Shown: positions 9,201-19,417 of the stretch, piece after piece
How positions within the stretch are numbered: position 1 is the first letter of the stretch
Layout: every line of letters begins with the position of its first letter
Assembly (NCBI GenBank): GCA_963971285.1
Contig: OZ020254.1
Coordinates: 7,564,001-7,628,000 of the forward strand
Origin: Astropecten irregularis
Taxonomy: Eukaryota; Echinodermata; Asteroidea; Paxillosida; Astropectinidae
Direction of reading: 5' to 3'
Length of the DNA stretch: 64,000 nt
Program-made: the position numbers and the translations under genes
The notes under the pieces: model-generated
The model's input: only the letters and a program-made list of their open reading frames with translations
Told to the model about the DNA's origin: nothing
Database searches by the model: none

Positions 9201-12200
9201 GCAATTTGACACATATACATGTACATGCAGCGCAACTATCCTGCAGCAAAATTAAATGACCTTGAGTTTGCATAAATTTGACGTCAATGTCATTCATGGT
9301 CTGCTGTTGTACCGACAGATAAGAAATGGAGACTGAAACATGCGATGCACAGTACGCACTGCATGAACCACTCCATACGAGGCATCTTTATTTACAGGCA
9401 ACTTGGATGCAACCACCTACACCACATGCAGAAAAAACCTTGCTGGTATAAAAAGTTATTTTTCTGGCGGTTTCTCACTATCCCCTACAAAAATACATAG
9501 ATGAATTGCCATTTCTTCTTGAGGCTTGTCTGGAACTGGTTGCTATTTCCCTTACCTGCTTACTGAGTGGCAGCAGATCAACCATCCGCTGAACATCAGA
9601 GATTGGCTTCTTCAGACTGGGGTAAGACTTGCTAAGCATCTGGAAATCACCCTTGATGCCAAAACCTGCCAGAGAGAGAAGAATATCAAGGGTAGATCGA
9701 GGCCTGTTAGGAGCTCTGAAGGGTTGAGCACCCCTTCTTCCCAATACACAGATCCAGTTGGCCACGCCCCATGACAAATTGACCAAGCACGACGCATTAA
9801 TCTAAGGTCGGACAAATTGTCCCCATTTTGTCCAACAAAATGTTTTACATTCTGTAATCTTTACTGCACACTTTTCGTTGAGTTTACTTTTGTTTCGTAT
9901 GTACAAGGCAATTCTTTTACTAATCCAAGTTTTATGACTTTTGATGCCCAGGCTGAGAGGAAATGTGTGTTTTTGTCCTTTTGGACAACCAAAGTCCAAA
10001 GGAGAGAGGTGCTGTCTAAAAAAAAATATCATTACAAACAACCAAATTTCCATGTGTTGTGTATCGCTTGTGGTGTTCTTTAGCTGTTGACTATGAATAT
10101 CAAATGGAAATTGTAATGGCGATTTGTTTTATTGAGCTGGACAAATTTGTGCTTCGCATTTTTTGTGCTAAACAGCTCAGTGAAATTGGCCCCTGATAAA
10201 GACCCTATTAAGATAAATCATTGAGTTGATGTATTTCATTATGTGTCAATAACAACTATCAGTCATGATGAGAGCTCACCTAATTTGAGAACTTTGGAAC
10301 TGGACAGAAAGTTCTGGAAGAAGGCTGTGGTCAAGTTCTCTGCCTCAGCATGCATGAGAGCCAGCATGTCCAGAAGGTATACATGGTCCATGGTGGCTAG
10401 CTGGACCACAGCCACCCTGGATGACCAGTAGAAAATACATGTATAGCACGTAGCATTATAAAGAGAAAGAATTACCAAGGAGAGAAAGGGAGGGGAAGAA
10501 GGATGGGTTGAATTGGGCAACAGGTATGGAGTGGGCAGGTTATGTCAGGGCAGGATGGAGTTGGTGGGCAGGTTGTCTTCAGAGAAGACACACAGGCCTG
10601 GACAGGAAGTGGGGCATGGATGGGTGAGTTTACTATGGAAAGGCTAGGCAAGTTGCTCCAGGGCGAGTCAAGGCATGCTTTATCAGGGCAGGTTGTTTCA
10701 GGGGAAGTTTGAGACAAGGGCAGGCCTGGGCAGATTCTCCCGGGGCAAGTCAGGTCTAGGCATGTCAAAGAAGTTTCTAGTAGGGTACGATGACTGAGCA
10801 GGTTCATCAAGGGAGGGCCATAAAAGTGCTTTATGGGTAGGTCGGGGCATGGTGCATCAGAGCATGTTGTTTGAAGGAAGCTTGAGACAAGGGCAGAGCT
10901 GGACAGGTTGTCTTTGGGCAAATCGGGGAAGACAGAATCAGGCAGGGTATGGCAAGGGGCATGTAAGGCCCATCAAATCACTTACAAGTGGAATCAATCA
11001 ATCAAATTATGACTACCTTGTGATGTGAGTAGCTGTGAATGATGGAGTCCACTCCATATCGATGCCTACAATCTGATCCTCCTGTAACAAAAGTCGACAC
11101 AAAAATGCTACAATCCATCGATACACATGAAGGTTCGCAATACATACAACTGAATTGGGGGCATGGGTGGCAAGTGAGTTAGGCACTTGCCTCTCACCAA
11201 TGTGGCCCGGGTTCGATCCCAGTTTGGGTCATATGAAAGTAGATTTGTCCATTGGTTCTCTCCTATGCTCCAAGGGTTTTTCCACCAGATTTTTCGGTTT
11301 TCCTCCCTCCACTAAAAAATCAAACACTTTCGATCTCAGGCTAAGGCTGTGCTCCGATGATCATAATGGGTTGAAACAACAAGTGTGAATTCTGGCCCAT
11401 AACACTGGTGAAAAGGTATGCGTTCACGTTCATTAATATCTACTATCAATCACCTGAATAATATGCTTGCTGCAACTTCCCAGCAGTTCGGCAGTGTCTA
11501 CCATGATGATGTGCTCGAGGGGTAACCTCAGTTGATAGAACAGCATCTGGGCCTCCAGCAGTTCGTCATCCCAGTTTTCTGCCTCATCAGAGGGAGGAGG
11601 ACTGGTGTACAGAATGGCAAAAGGAGGTTGTTCAAATTATATCACTCATGAGAACAAACCCAACAAAATCTGAGAAAAAAATCATACAACGGCCCGATTT
11701 AATTACCTTTAAGTAGGGCAAAGGACCGTTTAGATATTCAGGAATGGCCTTACCATGCCTGTTGCTTCTCAATCTCTCCCAGGACAGCTGCAGTCAGCTT
11801 GGTCTGGTCAATCCCAAAGTGCACCGCCCACTTTGCGGCCGCCTGGGGGTCATTGTAGCACGTCAGTTGGGTTATGAACTCCTCTTGCAGTGGCTTGTTA
11901 TCTCCGATTGCGTTAGACACCAACTCGTCCCAATTCTCTGCGTCTAGAGTTTGCTGTTGATGAGGATTAAGTAAGATGTGCCAGGTGTGTACATTGTCTT
12001 TAGACAAAGAAGGGGTTTCAGAAAGAACCAGAGACATATCAAGAACCAATAGTGGAGGGAGCTGCTTTACGTCCTCATTGACCAACCTCGGTAGTTCTTC
12101 TGCGTTTGTGAGATTCGCAGCAAACTGTCATCAACTACAGCATTACAGCACTCTGAATGTGGTCTGGTGGTTTACGTACCAAATGATAAAGAACCATCAA

Positions 12201-15200
12201 GAAACTGATATGCATGATTGGAAATGGTTGGCAAATCATAGATAGTTTGGGCTAGGATTCGACCTTACTTACTTTTCTGCTGCCTAAAAGTAGGTGTCCT
12301 AGAAATCTTGAGGTCTGGGGTCAGCTGGTGAATGGGCCAGTACTTTAAAGCCAACAAGTACCCTATAATTTACCTCTATGTACTTCTTGTAGAGCAGGTA
12401 TCGGACCGCTGCTAAGTCCCTTTGATAGGTGGTGTTAGGGCAGAGGGTTAGGTCTAGTTTGAACTGCTTCGCTAGGCGGACAATCAGCTTGCTCAGATTC
12501 TTTGGCCGCAGTTTCTCCTTCCTGGTTCCTGGGACATTCAACTCGCTGACACAAGAAAACACAGTACAGGCTTGGTGAGATTAGTGGGGTTGGGGGAGGG
12601 GGTAATCAAATAGAATGCAGTGATGGTGATGGCGTAGATCGGTGTTTGTCCAAGAACGGTTGGATAGTCTACTGACAACGTGCAGTACTCTTAAAGCCAG
12701 GTGAAAATTACTCACACAATACTGTGATGAGACCATGCAACAAGTGCATTCAATCATTTGAATTCTTCTGACTTACAAACGTCACAGAGACCAAGCTCTC
12801 CCACAAAGGCACAATACACAGTGCACAATGAGCATGAAAAAAAACATGGTACCAGACACTTACAGCAACAGTCTAAGAAACTTTACACTCAGTTCAAGTC
12901 CAAGTACCAGACATTATGCAAATTAAGTTTTGAATTTCCTACTCCCTTGGCTATTAAACTGAGCACCAGGGCAACCAATCTGAATAATACACAGAGTTTT
13001 AAGTACTGTAGTTTTGGTGAGGAGAAAAGCAGTTCATCACCACAGAATCACTTCCTAAATGGGGGCGGGGCATTACAGATGTACAGATAGAAAGGTGGGG
13101 AGTTCCGAGTTTGTCACTGAGGGTGTGAACAGAGAGTAGTACACCAGCTCACTGCAAATAGAGAAACCTTTCCAAAATGATATTAATGTACAGCTAGACA
13201 CTATTGCGAGATTGTGTTTCCGATCAAGAAAGAATGTCAGTTCATGGGTCAATTTGAACAGGAACTAATAAAGATGGCCATGGTCCTTACTCAATGACTT
13301 GGCTGCGATAGGATGGCGAGCCACACAAGGAATCAAGTCGCTGTATGAGCTCAGTCTGTGCCTCTTTGCTTTCCTGGATGTACCTCTCCACCAGGTTCAC
13401 CTTGTCCTGAAGCACCAGTGGCAAGCAGATCTGGGAGAAGGAGAGGGAAGGTAGGGCTGCTGTAGCAAGAAAGGGAGTCTTGGCACTACCCAAAATATGC
13501 CCTTAACCCAAACCCACTGCACCTACCACACAAGACAACAGCTGCTTACCACACATTACCACAGTCTCCACAGAGGAACTGGATCATAAATCACGTATGA
13601 CCACACAAACCACACTGTGGTGTATTGTGGTATTCCGGATGCCACATTTACCACTGGAAAAACCATGAGTGGTAAACTGTGGTAAGGGGTTGAGTTAGCA
13701 TTGAACAATGTTGCTTTCAGTAAACCCTACTTTAATCTGGTACTCTTCTATAAAGCCAACCAGCAATTGTCAATTCTATACAAAGTGGATAGTTCTCCAG
13801 TATAGTACCTCCCAAATGGGCCCAAACTGTGATGGGTTGTAATTATGTTTAGTTTATGACTGGTACAAAATACTGACCTCTTCAATCTTGAAGCAGTGTT
13901 GCAGCTGCAATTTGTGGACACAGACTCCTGCCTGTAAAACAGATAACACATATTCAGTCAAACAACTATAGAAATCCTTTTTGCAGGAGAAAGTTTTTAA
14001 AAACATGGAGCTAAGAAAGAAAGTTAGATATCATGCTAATTTCTTTTATTTGTAAGACATCTTGTCAGCAACAAGAACATCGAAGCTATGTCCAGACTCC
14101 AAAGTAGTCGGATATTAGTCTTCTTTGCAAAACCATAAATATTTGTTGAATCTGAGATGGATGGGAAGATCATCGTTGGAAAAAGGGAAGAGGGAATTTG
14201 GACAGGTCTAACTTCTCCTGACCAGTGGTCGATTTGACGATTTCACAAAGATTTGCGATTCATCTTTTAGATGAGTTGTTCATGTTTCCATAGCAGCTAG
14301 TATTGTGACATCACGTGTTGCTTAGCAATTAAGATTAATACGCATGTTGCGATCTGTCTAATAGCCTTTCGTGAATTCAAGCCCTGAAGTGGTATGTGAG
14401 GGAAGGTAGGACCTCTTTGAATTGTTTCCTTGCCAACAGAACCCTGAGGTGTGTTGCTAGGAACTCGTTGCCATGGCACCGCAGGTGGTAGAGGTTGTTG
14501 ATCTTGTCAAAGAGGTTGATGTGCGCACTGGTTGCCAGACGGATAGCATGCAGCTTCATGCCATCCGTTATAATACCGCTAAGGTCCTGCCAACAAAAAA
14601 AGAAAAGAGAATTACTCTCCAAACAGACAAGCAAAATACCGGATGACAAATCAGAGCATATTGTAATAGGCCTTATTCATGGCGCATCCATTTTGGTCAC
14701 CTTCCTTGCTTACACTTCGGAAAAGATAACACAAATTCTAAAAACAAAATGGGTACAAGACTATTCTGAATCCAAGCCTTGGTTTGATTGCACCGCTTCG
14801 AATGCAGAATGGATGCACCGTGAATAAGGGACCCGGCCATCTGAGGCACCACGGACAGAACTGCAAAGTACCTTGGGAAGGAGATGGCGGTTATTGTGCA
14901 TCCACTGAGTGAACTCCTGCAGTACGACCAGGCCCAGCGACACGGGCTTCATACGACGCAGATCCTGGCTCTTGTCCAAGATGTGGAGCACGAAGGCGTG
15001 GAGATCGGTGGGCCTCACACTCTGAAATGCTTCAGCTGATTGTATTGGGAAAATATCATGGATACTATTTCTCAGGCACCCACATGGTTATAACATACGG
15101 CATCAAGACACCTTTCGAGTAACATACTGCTTCAATGTTATTACTTCTTACTATGATCATGTTTTTAACCTCTACATTTTTTGGGATGATAGCAGTGCAT

Positions 15201-15455
15201 AGTAGTTCTTACGTAGTACATTTCTCCGGATTTAAAGTCCCAAATTCACACTGAATGGAACAAAGAAGTCAGAAACAAATTGACATTTATTTGCAATTCG
15301 CCGAGTTTTGTAAACCTTACTTCATTACCTATCCTATGAACAAGCTTTTCCTTAGCTCCATTCTGCCAGAGCAGTTCCATTGCATACAGCCACTGATCCC
15401 ATTCCAGAGGGTCTGTTGATACACCTGCCATCTTCGACTCATCATGACGCTGCAT
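5414..15455 (-). CDS. EXD3: EXD3 / Mut-7 / Nibbler-type 3'-5' exoribonuclease (complete, 17 coding exons)
   Basis: Seventeen exons join in frame to 993 codons including TAG at 5414-5416 (992 residues); human EXD3 is somewhat shorter. The start ATG at 15455 has an in-frame TAA upstream. Order of parts: an alpha-helical N-terminal region (about 1-390) containing ICLPLVLQDKVNLVE; a DEDDy exonuclease with motif I GIDMEW (D399, E401), the GFGIKGD block (D465) and motif III YAALD (Y553, D557); then a Mut7-C RNase-like domain starting near LSVVCDTMLQGLGKQLRACG and including RIILTAGTPY and FSRCQAC. It ends with CSGCGKAFWEGTHFDRV. Relatives trim 3' ends of small RNAs (Drosophila Nibbler on miRNAs and piRNAs) or act in transposon silencing (C. 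elegans mut-7); that role here is inference. Odd point: a poly-Ala and acidic insert of about 200 residues separates the two CxxC pairs of the Mut7-C zinc ribbon. A splice acceptor at about 15485 suggests an unplaced non-coding first exon. Confidence 0.95.
6480..6700 (+). repeat. Dispersed repeat, inverted copy at 53455-53670
   Basis: The stretch around ATTGTTACTGTATCTTTCTT and TGCTGTTTTCTCGAAAAGTG is, with substitutions, the reverse complement of 53455-53600 in slit. No coding capacity was recognised. Probably an uncharacterised interspersed repeat. Confidence 0.7.
6809..7032. mobile_element. GGGCCCAAT-type MITE in an EXD3 intron
   Basis: 224 bp bounded by GGGCCCAATATCACGGC and ATTGGGCCC. 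The interior (TTGCCGCAGAATTCTGCAC, CTCATTCTCTGCTTGCA) matches the reverse complement of 61095-61319, so both belong to one family. A related element with the same ends is at 46087-46375. Confidence 0.8.
7136..7255 (-). CDS. EXD3: EXD3 coding exon 16
   Basis: Acceptor GAAATCTCAG, donor GTAAAA. Encodes VGEGRCMAVDTARTARQQAA and ends DIFSRCQ, the start of the zinc-ribbon CxxC completed by the last exon. Confidence 0.92.
7491..7544 (-). CDS. EXD3: EXD3 coding exon 15
   Basis: 54 nt, acceptor CTTTTTGCAG, donor GTAAGT. Encodes IAFREKRIILTAGTPYHT, the RIxLTxG strand of Mut7-C. Confidence 0.92.
7974..8126 (-). CDS. EXD3: EXD3 coding exon 14 (Mut7-C start)
   Basis: Acceptor TTTTTTGCAG, donor GTACGA. 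Encodes LSVVCDTMLQGLGKQLRACG then VDVKILETSDEHDEAAK, the first strand-helix of the PIN-like Mut7-C RNase domain. Confidence 0.9.
8306..8392. repeat. Short foldback in an EXD3 intron
   Basis: GCTAAAGCCCAAATCCATC at 8306-8324 is repeated inverted at 8374-8392, with a spacer of about 49 nt. Perfect arms of 19 bp. Probably MITE-derived. Confidence 0.85.
8490..8677 (-). CDS. EXD3: EXD3 coding exon 13 (exonuclease motif III)
   Basis: Acceptor CGTTTTGACAG, donor GTATTA. Joined to exon 12 it gives YAALDAFCLLEIYSFL, the DEDDy YxxxD motif. The second half is a Lys/Thr-rich basic linker ([12 protein letters not shown]) before the Mut7-C domain. Confidence 0.92.
8781..8870 (-). mobile_element. tRNA-derived SINE fragment
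   Basis: On the minus strand there is an A-box-like GATAGCTCAGTTAGTGGTAG and a B-box-like TCGAATCCCGCTCC, with CTGTACGGTATTCAGGAGGT between them. The same head occurs at 15733 (plus) and partly at 52203 and 52484, with the same CAATTTTTCTTTG continuation. Repetition and degeneracy argue for a SINE, not a functional tRNA gene. Confidence 0.8.
8923..9100 (-). CDS. EXD3: EXD3 coding exon 12
   Basis: Acceptor TTGCTCATAG, donor GTAATG. Encodes GLSELTWMCFGQTLDKKEQL then SNWERRPLRPSQTQYA. This is the LDK...SNWxRRPL segment leading into motif III. Confidence 0.9.
9556..9665 (-). CDS. EXD3: EXD3 coding exon 11 (exonuclease motif II)
   Basis: Acceptor CTCTCTGGCAG, donor GTAAGG. Encodes FGIKGDFQMLSKSYP, with the presumed motif II Asp, and ends LLPLSKQ. 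Confidence 0.9.
9742..10020 (+). mobile_element. Partial copy of the 41664-42104 MITE
   Basis: Begins CCAATACACAGATCCAGTTG, followed by GGCCACGCCCC, and continues with GCACACTTTTCGTTGAGTTT and a GATGCCCAGGCTGA segment. All are shared in order with 41664-42000. The right terminal repeat is missing, so the copy is truncated or diverged. Confidence 0.75.
10280..10416 (-). CDS. EXD3: EXD3 coding exon 10
   Basis: Acceptor GTCATCCAG, donor GTGAGC. Encodes VAVVQLATMDHVYLLDMLAL, the beta-strand following motif I in DEDD exonucleases. Confidence 0.9.
10495..10970. repeat. Degenerate G-rich tandem repeat (EXD3 intron)
   Basis: Irregular recurrences of GGGCAGGTT, TCAGGGCAGG and GGCAAGT at roughly 20-35 nt spacing, purine-rich on the plus strand. 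No fixed period could be set by eye. An old minisatellite is the simplest reading. Confidence 0.6.
11017..11081 (-). CDS. EXD3: EXD3 coding exon 9 (exonuclease motif I)
   Basis: Acceptor TTGTTACAG, donor GTAGTC. Encodes EDQIVGIDMEWTPSFTATHI; the D-x-E of GIDMEW is the first catalytic pair of the DEDD nuclease. Confidence 0.92.
11154..11400 (+). mobile_element. tRNA-derived SINE with conserved central region
   Basis: tRNA-like head GGGTGGCAAGTGAGTTAGGC with B box GGGTTCGATCCCAG, then a body containing GGTTCTCTCCTATGCTCCAA and CGGTTTTCCTCCCTCCACT. A tRNA head plus a GGTTTTCCTCCC-type body is typical of animal SINEs with a shared central domain. This family differs from the SINEs at 8781, 15733 and 52203. 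Confidence 0.75.
11454..11601 (-). CDS. EXD3: EXD3 coding exon 8
   Basis: Acceptor TACACCAG, donor GTGATT. Encodes FYQLRLPLEHIIMVDTAELL, the segment just before the exonuclease core. Confidence 0.88.
11754..11953 (-). CDS. EXD3: EXD3 coding exon 7
   Basis: Acceptor CATCAACAG, donor GTAAGG. Encodes helical sequence containing NAIGDNKPLQEEFITQL and AAAKWAVHFGID. Confidence 0.88.
12374..12545 (-). CDS. EXD3: EXD3 coding exon 6
   Basis: Acceptor TTGTGTCAG, donor GTAAAT. Encodes KNLSKLIVRLAKQFKLD, LCPNTTYQRDLAAVRYLLYK and KYIE, matching the EXD3 LCPN/RYL region. Confidence 0.9.
13291..13430 (-). CDS. EXD3: EXD3 coding exon 5
   Basis: Acceptor CTTCTCCCAG, donor GTAAGG. Encodes ICLPLVLQDKVNLVERYIQE, the segment most alike between EXD3 proteins in the N-terminal region. 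Confidence 0.9.
13878..13931 (-). CDS. EXD3: EXD3 coding exon 4
   Basis: 54 nt, acceptor GTTTTACAG, donor GTCAGT. Encodes AGVCVHKLQLQHCFKIEE, followed directly by the conserved ICLPLVLQ block. Confidence 0.85.
14413..14586 (-). CDS. EXD3: EXD3 coding exon 3
   Basis: Acceptor TGTTGGCAG. Encodes DLSGIITDGMKLHAIRLATS and ends LLARKQFKE. Donor GTCCTA was chosen because it joins exon 4 in phase 0 to give KQFKEAGVC, as in EXD3 relatives. Confidence 0.82.
14872..15021 (-). CDS. EXD3: EXD3 coding exon 2
   Basis: Acceptor TTTCAG, donor GTACTT. Encodes SVRPTDLHAFVLHILDKSQD and VSLGLVVLQEFTQWMHNN. N-terminal helical region. Confidence 0.85.
15321..15455 (-). CDS. EXD3: EXD3 coding exon 1
   Basis: ATG at 15455; reads MQRHDESKMAG then DPLEWDQWLYAMELLWQNG. 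Donor GTAAGG after GNE. An acceptor (TTTTTTCCCAG) at about 15485 shows that the exon also carries a little 5' UTR. Confidence 0.85.
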
Positions 15456-15732
15456 GGCTATTGAAATTCTAGTGGGAGGTTAAACTGGGAAAAAAAAGCA
15501 TACAGGCCTGTTTGAAATGAATTTACTTTTATATAACACCATGGTTTAACTTAGCTTCATCAACTTGGGCCCTATATTACTCCCTAGAACCGTAACTGAG
15601 GTTCTGTACTGTTCTTATTTTATATCAATTTTTTTTTTATTAAAAAACATACCGACATACCCCAAGATTTCATGGCTTCTGACTGCTGAACGAACAAAGA
15701 TAATTGACTATTGGGGTCACCACCAATGTAGG

Positions 15733-15870
15733 GCTGGATGGCTCAGTTTGTTAAGCACCTGTACGGTATTCAGGAGGTCACCGGTTCGAATCCTACTCCT
15801 GTAAATTTTTCTTTGTTCACTTTTCAATGACTTTAAATTCAGTCAGTTTCCCCTGTGGTTATTTGATGAT
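15733..15870 (+). mobile_element. tRNA-derived SINE
   Basis: Head GGGCTGGATGGCTCAGTTTG, middle CCTGTACGGTATTCAGGAGG, B box GGTTCGAATCCTACTCC, then TTTTTCTTTGTTCACTTTTC and a tail GTCAGTTTCCCCTGTGG followed by TTATTTGAT. Head and tail match the copies at 52203-52630. This is the most complete member in the window. Confidence 0.85.
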
Positions 15871-17740
15871 TGTATCTAGAATTTAGATTTTGGGAAGTGG
15901 AAAAATAAGGGGAAATCTGTACTGTAGCACAAGTTTTGCAAAAAAAAATGTTTTCCCATCTTTTGGATCTATCTAGTGTACTAACTACATGATTGGACCC
16001 CTAACCCTTAGGCCATGTAGTTGCGATGATCGTAACCCTAAGTCTGACATGGGGAGGGCTCGTATCACTTGCGCTGTACAGTGCTATACATACACGGCAT
16101 ATCACATGATACAGTGTGCGCGCGTGTCTATACTCCATAGCAACCGTATGGCCGCCGCGCCGCACACAGCATGCTCGGTGTATTGGGTAAAAAAAATTAC
16201 AGGTTATAGAATTGACCAGACCCCCTCAAAACACCCTATACGTGTGCCGAAACTGCTGAATTAAGTTTATTTTTCGCCGCTCATGACAGGTGAAGAAAAA
16301 CGTATACCGCGTGATTTTTTTTCCAACATGCAACACTGACATCAAACACCGACATCGAGCACATGTGAAAATACAGTTCATGGAGGAAGAAATGGAGTGT
16401 ATATACACGATATGTATGCGTTATATCGTTGCGAGATCTAAATAAAAATATTCTGATCGACTGTCCTTCCAAAGTACCGCAAATCGCAGGCTCATCAGCT
16501 TATAAATCTTACTTGAATTTCACTCAGTTATTTTGTTCAATTGGCCAAGTAGAAACACTCTTTTCATAATAATACTTAACCTAAAAGTAATATCATGAAA
16601 TCCTTCCGAAACCTACCGACGATCGCATTAAATTAAGACGTAAAAACATTGCCCACACCGCAGAGACGACAGCCTGGTATCCGCGTGAGTAATAGCTACA
16701 GTTTCAAAGCAAATGTACATTGTGTAAGTGCACCAGCGAAAGTCTCAATCAGTACATTATGCGTGCCGTGGGCTTGAAATAAAGTGTTGCGCTCGGTCGG
16801 ATGGGCTATCTTTTTGGATCGTGGCCGGGTTCGTTCCACCGTTACTTACGGTGGCTCACGGCCGGCCGGCTCGGTACAGATTTGCAGTAAGAAATGGTGG
16901 TTTTACCGATGGAATATTCCGGTGATATTTTTAGGAATATTTTTTAGGGATATATTTTGCAGTCCACCGTTAATTCCGACCACTGCGCAATCTGTGATAA
17001 GGTGGATGACCTTTTTATTTCTGTTTGATCATGGATTGGGTCGGTGCCAAGTTTGTGACTTGCTAACATTTTGTCTGTTGTGTGACCATTCGTAAAGGAA
17101 ATCATTTGAAAATCTTAGCAATTTCCTTCAGTTCATTATGAAAGATTTGAATTGTCAGTGGCAGCTTGACATGGGCAAACAATGCGGACTTAAAAAAAAC
17201 CTCCTCCATACTGCATACGATATGCGTGTACACGGTATATCACAGCGCACGTGTTATTCTGGGAACACCCTCCATAGGGCTGTGAGTTTGAGTTTGAAAG
17301 GTGGAACAGCCAAAACGGCATTTCCCATGACGTAATTTGGTCGAGATAGCACTGCGCACTATTCAAAATGGCCGACTGACGGCAAACGGAGGGAATCTTG
17401 ACACCTTCGGTAAGTTTGGGGTCATTTTTTTCTGCATATAATGATCTTTCGATATTCCAAGTGGTTTTATATGACTCACTGATAAGTACCAATCAGATCC
17501 ATGTAGTCAGATTTTGTATTTGGATTTTGGAAAGTGGAAAATTAAGGGGAATTGTATTTCACAAGTTGGCCAAAAAGTGTTTCAACCGATTTTATTCACA
17601 AAGTGTCGTAACCATAAGGTCCCAGTCCCCATCATGACCCCATGTCAGACCTAGGGTTACGATCATCGCAACTACTATAGGCTATGCAGACCAAGGCCAG
17701 GGTTACGATCATTGCGGAATGATAAAGTACAAATACTACA
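15871..17740. mobile_element. Composite transposon debris upstream of EXD3
   Basis: GTTGCGATGATCGTAACCCT at about 16019 recurs inverted near 17660 (AGGGTTACGATCATCGCAAC), each beside a TCTGACATGGG-type motif, giving imperfect inverted repeats about 1.6 kb apart. In addition, a GGAAGTGGAAAAATAAGGGG segment (15895) has a direct copy near 17530. The interior (about 16150-16720) is related to 48520-49060. No transposase was recognised. The EXD3 promoter or a non-coding first exon may lie here but was not identified. Confidence 0.55.
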
Positions 17741-17888
17741 ATCAATCAACATGATCATGCATGTTCTGATTCAGTGATTGTTCAACTTCAAATTGAACTT
17801 GACTTTGTTTTCAAGTTGGCTGTAGGCCTAAGTTATAGGATTAATATTAGCCAAAATAGGGCCTATTCAAACTTAAAAATAAAACTTA

Positions 17889-18690
17889 GGAAAGAATTCC
17901 ACTGACGGCCATCACTTGTGCACAAACCTAAGGGACCAACAGAGGGCGTTTTGATACAAGTGGCTACCGCTGCATTCGAAGTGTTTAATTGTAGGTCAAA
18001 AAAACTTGAAAATCTCAATTTTTAGATAAGGCCACATAAAAAAAATTACTTGTTTAGCGTCCCCGCCCGACCTCCGATATGAGCCCGACCTGTATTATTT
18101 TTTTATTTTTTATTTGTCTCAAAAAAAAAAAATATTGGGGGAAACAATTATTTCTTGTATGTAAAAGCAGTGTGCGCTAATATCTACCGTAATTTTCGGA
18201 CTAAACATCATAAAGGCCACCTGGGGTAGAAGCTGCAGCATGCGAAAAATGTACAAATTTAAGCGGAAGGGACATTTGATAATCAACGTTCCGGAAATTT
18301 GTACCGATGTGGCGGACTGAAGGAACATCAGCCGAGCGCATGACTAGAACTACCGTAACCCGACTTGAGTCAAGTCTACATACTTAGGTTTCTCTAGTCT
18401 ACTGAAATTTCCAATTGTCAGATATCTAGCTTGAAAGCTTCTATGGTCTTCAGTATCTTCCTAACATGTTTTCTGACCATGAATACCATGTATCTTTTCT
18501 TCCACAGGCATGTTGCCATTCTATCCTTAAAATAAAAAATAAAAATAAAAACCTCCCTCCCTACCTAGAAAATTTGGAAGAGGTGGACGCTAAACAATTT
18601 TTTTTTTTATGTGGCCTAAGCTACACCAGTTTTCACACCTGAGATTGAAATAACCCTGTTTCCGTCATGGCCGTCAGTGGAATTCTTTCC
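17889..18690. mobile_element. Nested foldback elements
   Basis: Outer inverted repeat GGAAAGAATTCCACTGACGG at 17889 and its complement ending at 18690. Inside it is a second element, 18028-18618, with arms AGGCCACATAAAAAAAATT and TTTAGCGTCC and their complement at 18588-18618. No coding sequence was seen. The arrangement suits one MITE inserted into another. Confidence 0.8.
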
Positions 18691-19417
18691 AAAACGGAAA
18701 AGAACCTCCCGACGATGATACATCATTACATGGCAATGTACAGAATGACAATTCTAACCTGCTAAAATGTTGAATTCCAGGTCATTTTCAGAAGAATTTC
18801 TTGCTTTGCCAAATCCCCACATCCGTTGACACGGCCGGTTGGCGAGTAAGCAGACATGGCACTGGCAGACGAGTTAATGTATTTTGTTTACTTTTTTTAA
18901 TCGGGTTCTATTTCTTTTCCGACATACAATGCTCATTATGACGCCACTGGGTACAAGACTTAGAAGAAAAAGGCTACAGAAATGTATAAAAATGAACAAT
19001 GGGGGCGCTCTTGCAAAATAAAGGCCATGTGGCTAGATTTTTTAACAGTCAATAGACTTGAGTGTAAAAACCCTAAAAAAAAAGCCCTTATGCACTAGTT
19101 TCTTTGATACCAAAGTGCAAATGGTAGTTTGAATCTTCAACTACCTAAATCATTTCGATTTTTGGTTTGTAAGCCGATGAGATATTTTGTTGATTGGCCC
19201 AAGAAAATTATTACTAATTTAATGATTATTTTGTAACTTTGATCATTTGTATCAATGGCATCGTTTTAGAAATTTAAGTTATGATGAATTTTTTTGTATA
19301 TTTATATATTTATCTTAATAGCGTTCCGCACTAATGACGTTACACCATGCATACACATGCACACACACCCCCACTCAACACACGTTTGCATGGCTGAGTG
19401 CAATGTTTGTCTGACCC
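18691..19417. other. Intergenic, nothing recognised
   Basis: AT-rich sequence with short simple runs only. No exon, RNA gene or repeat arms were recognised between the nested foldbacks and the satellite array. Confidence 0.5.

Noticed and set aside
10472-10921. 149-codon minus frame rich in Pro, Cys and Ser
   Set aside because: Comes from the degenerate GGGCAGGTT repeat inside an EXD3 intron between two in-phase exons.
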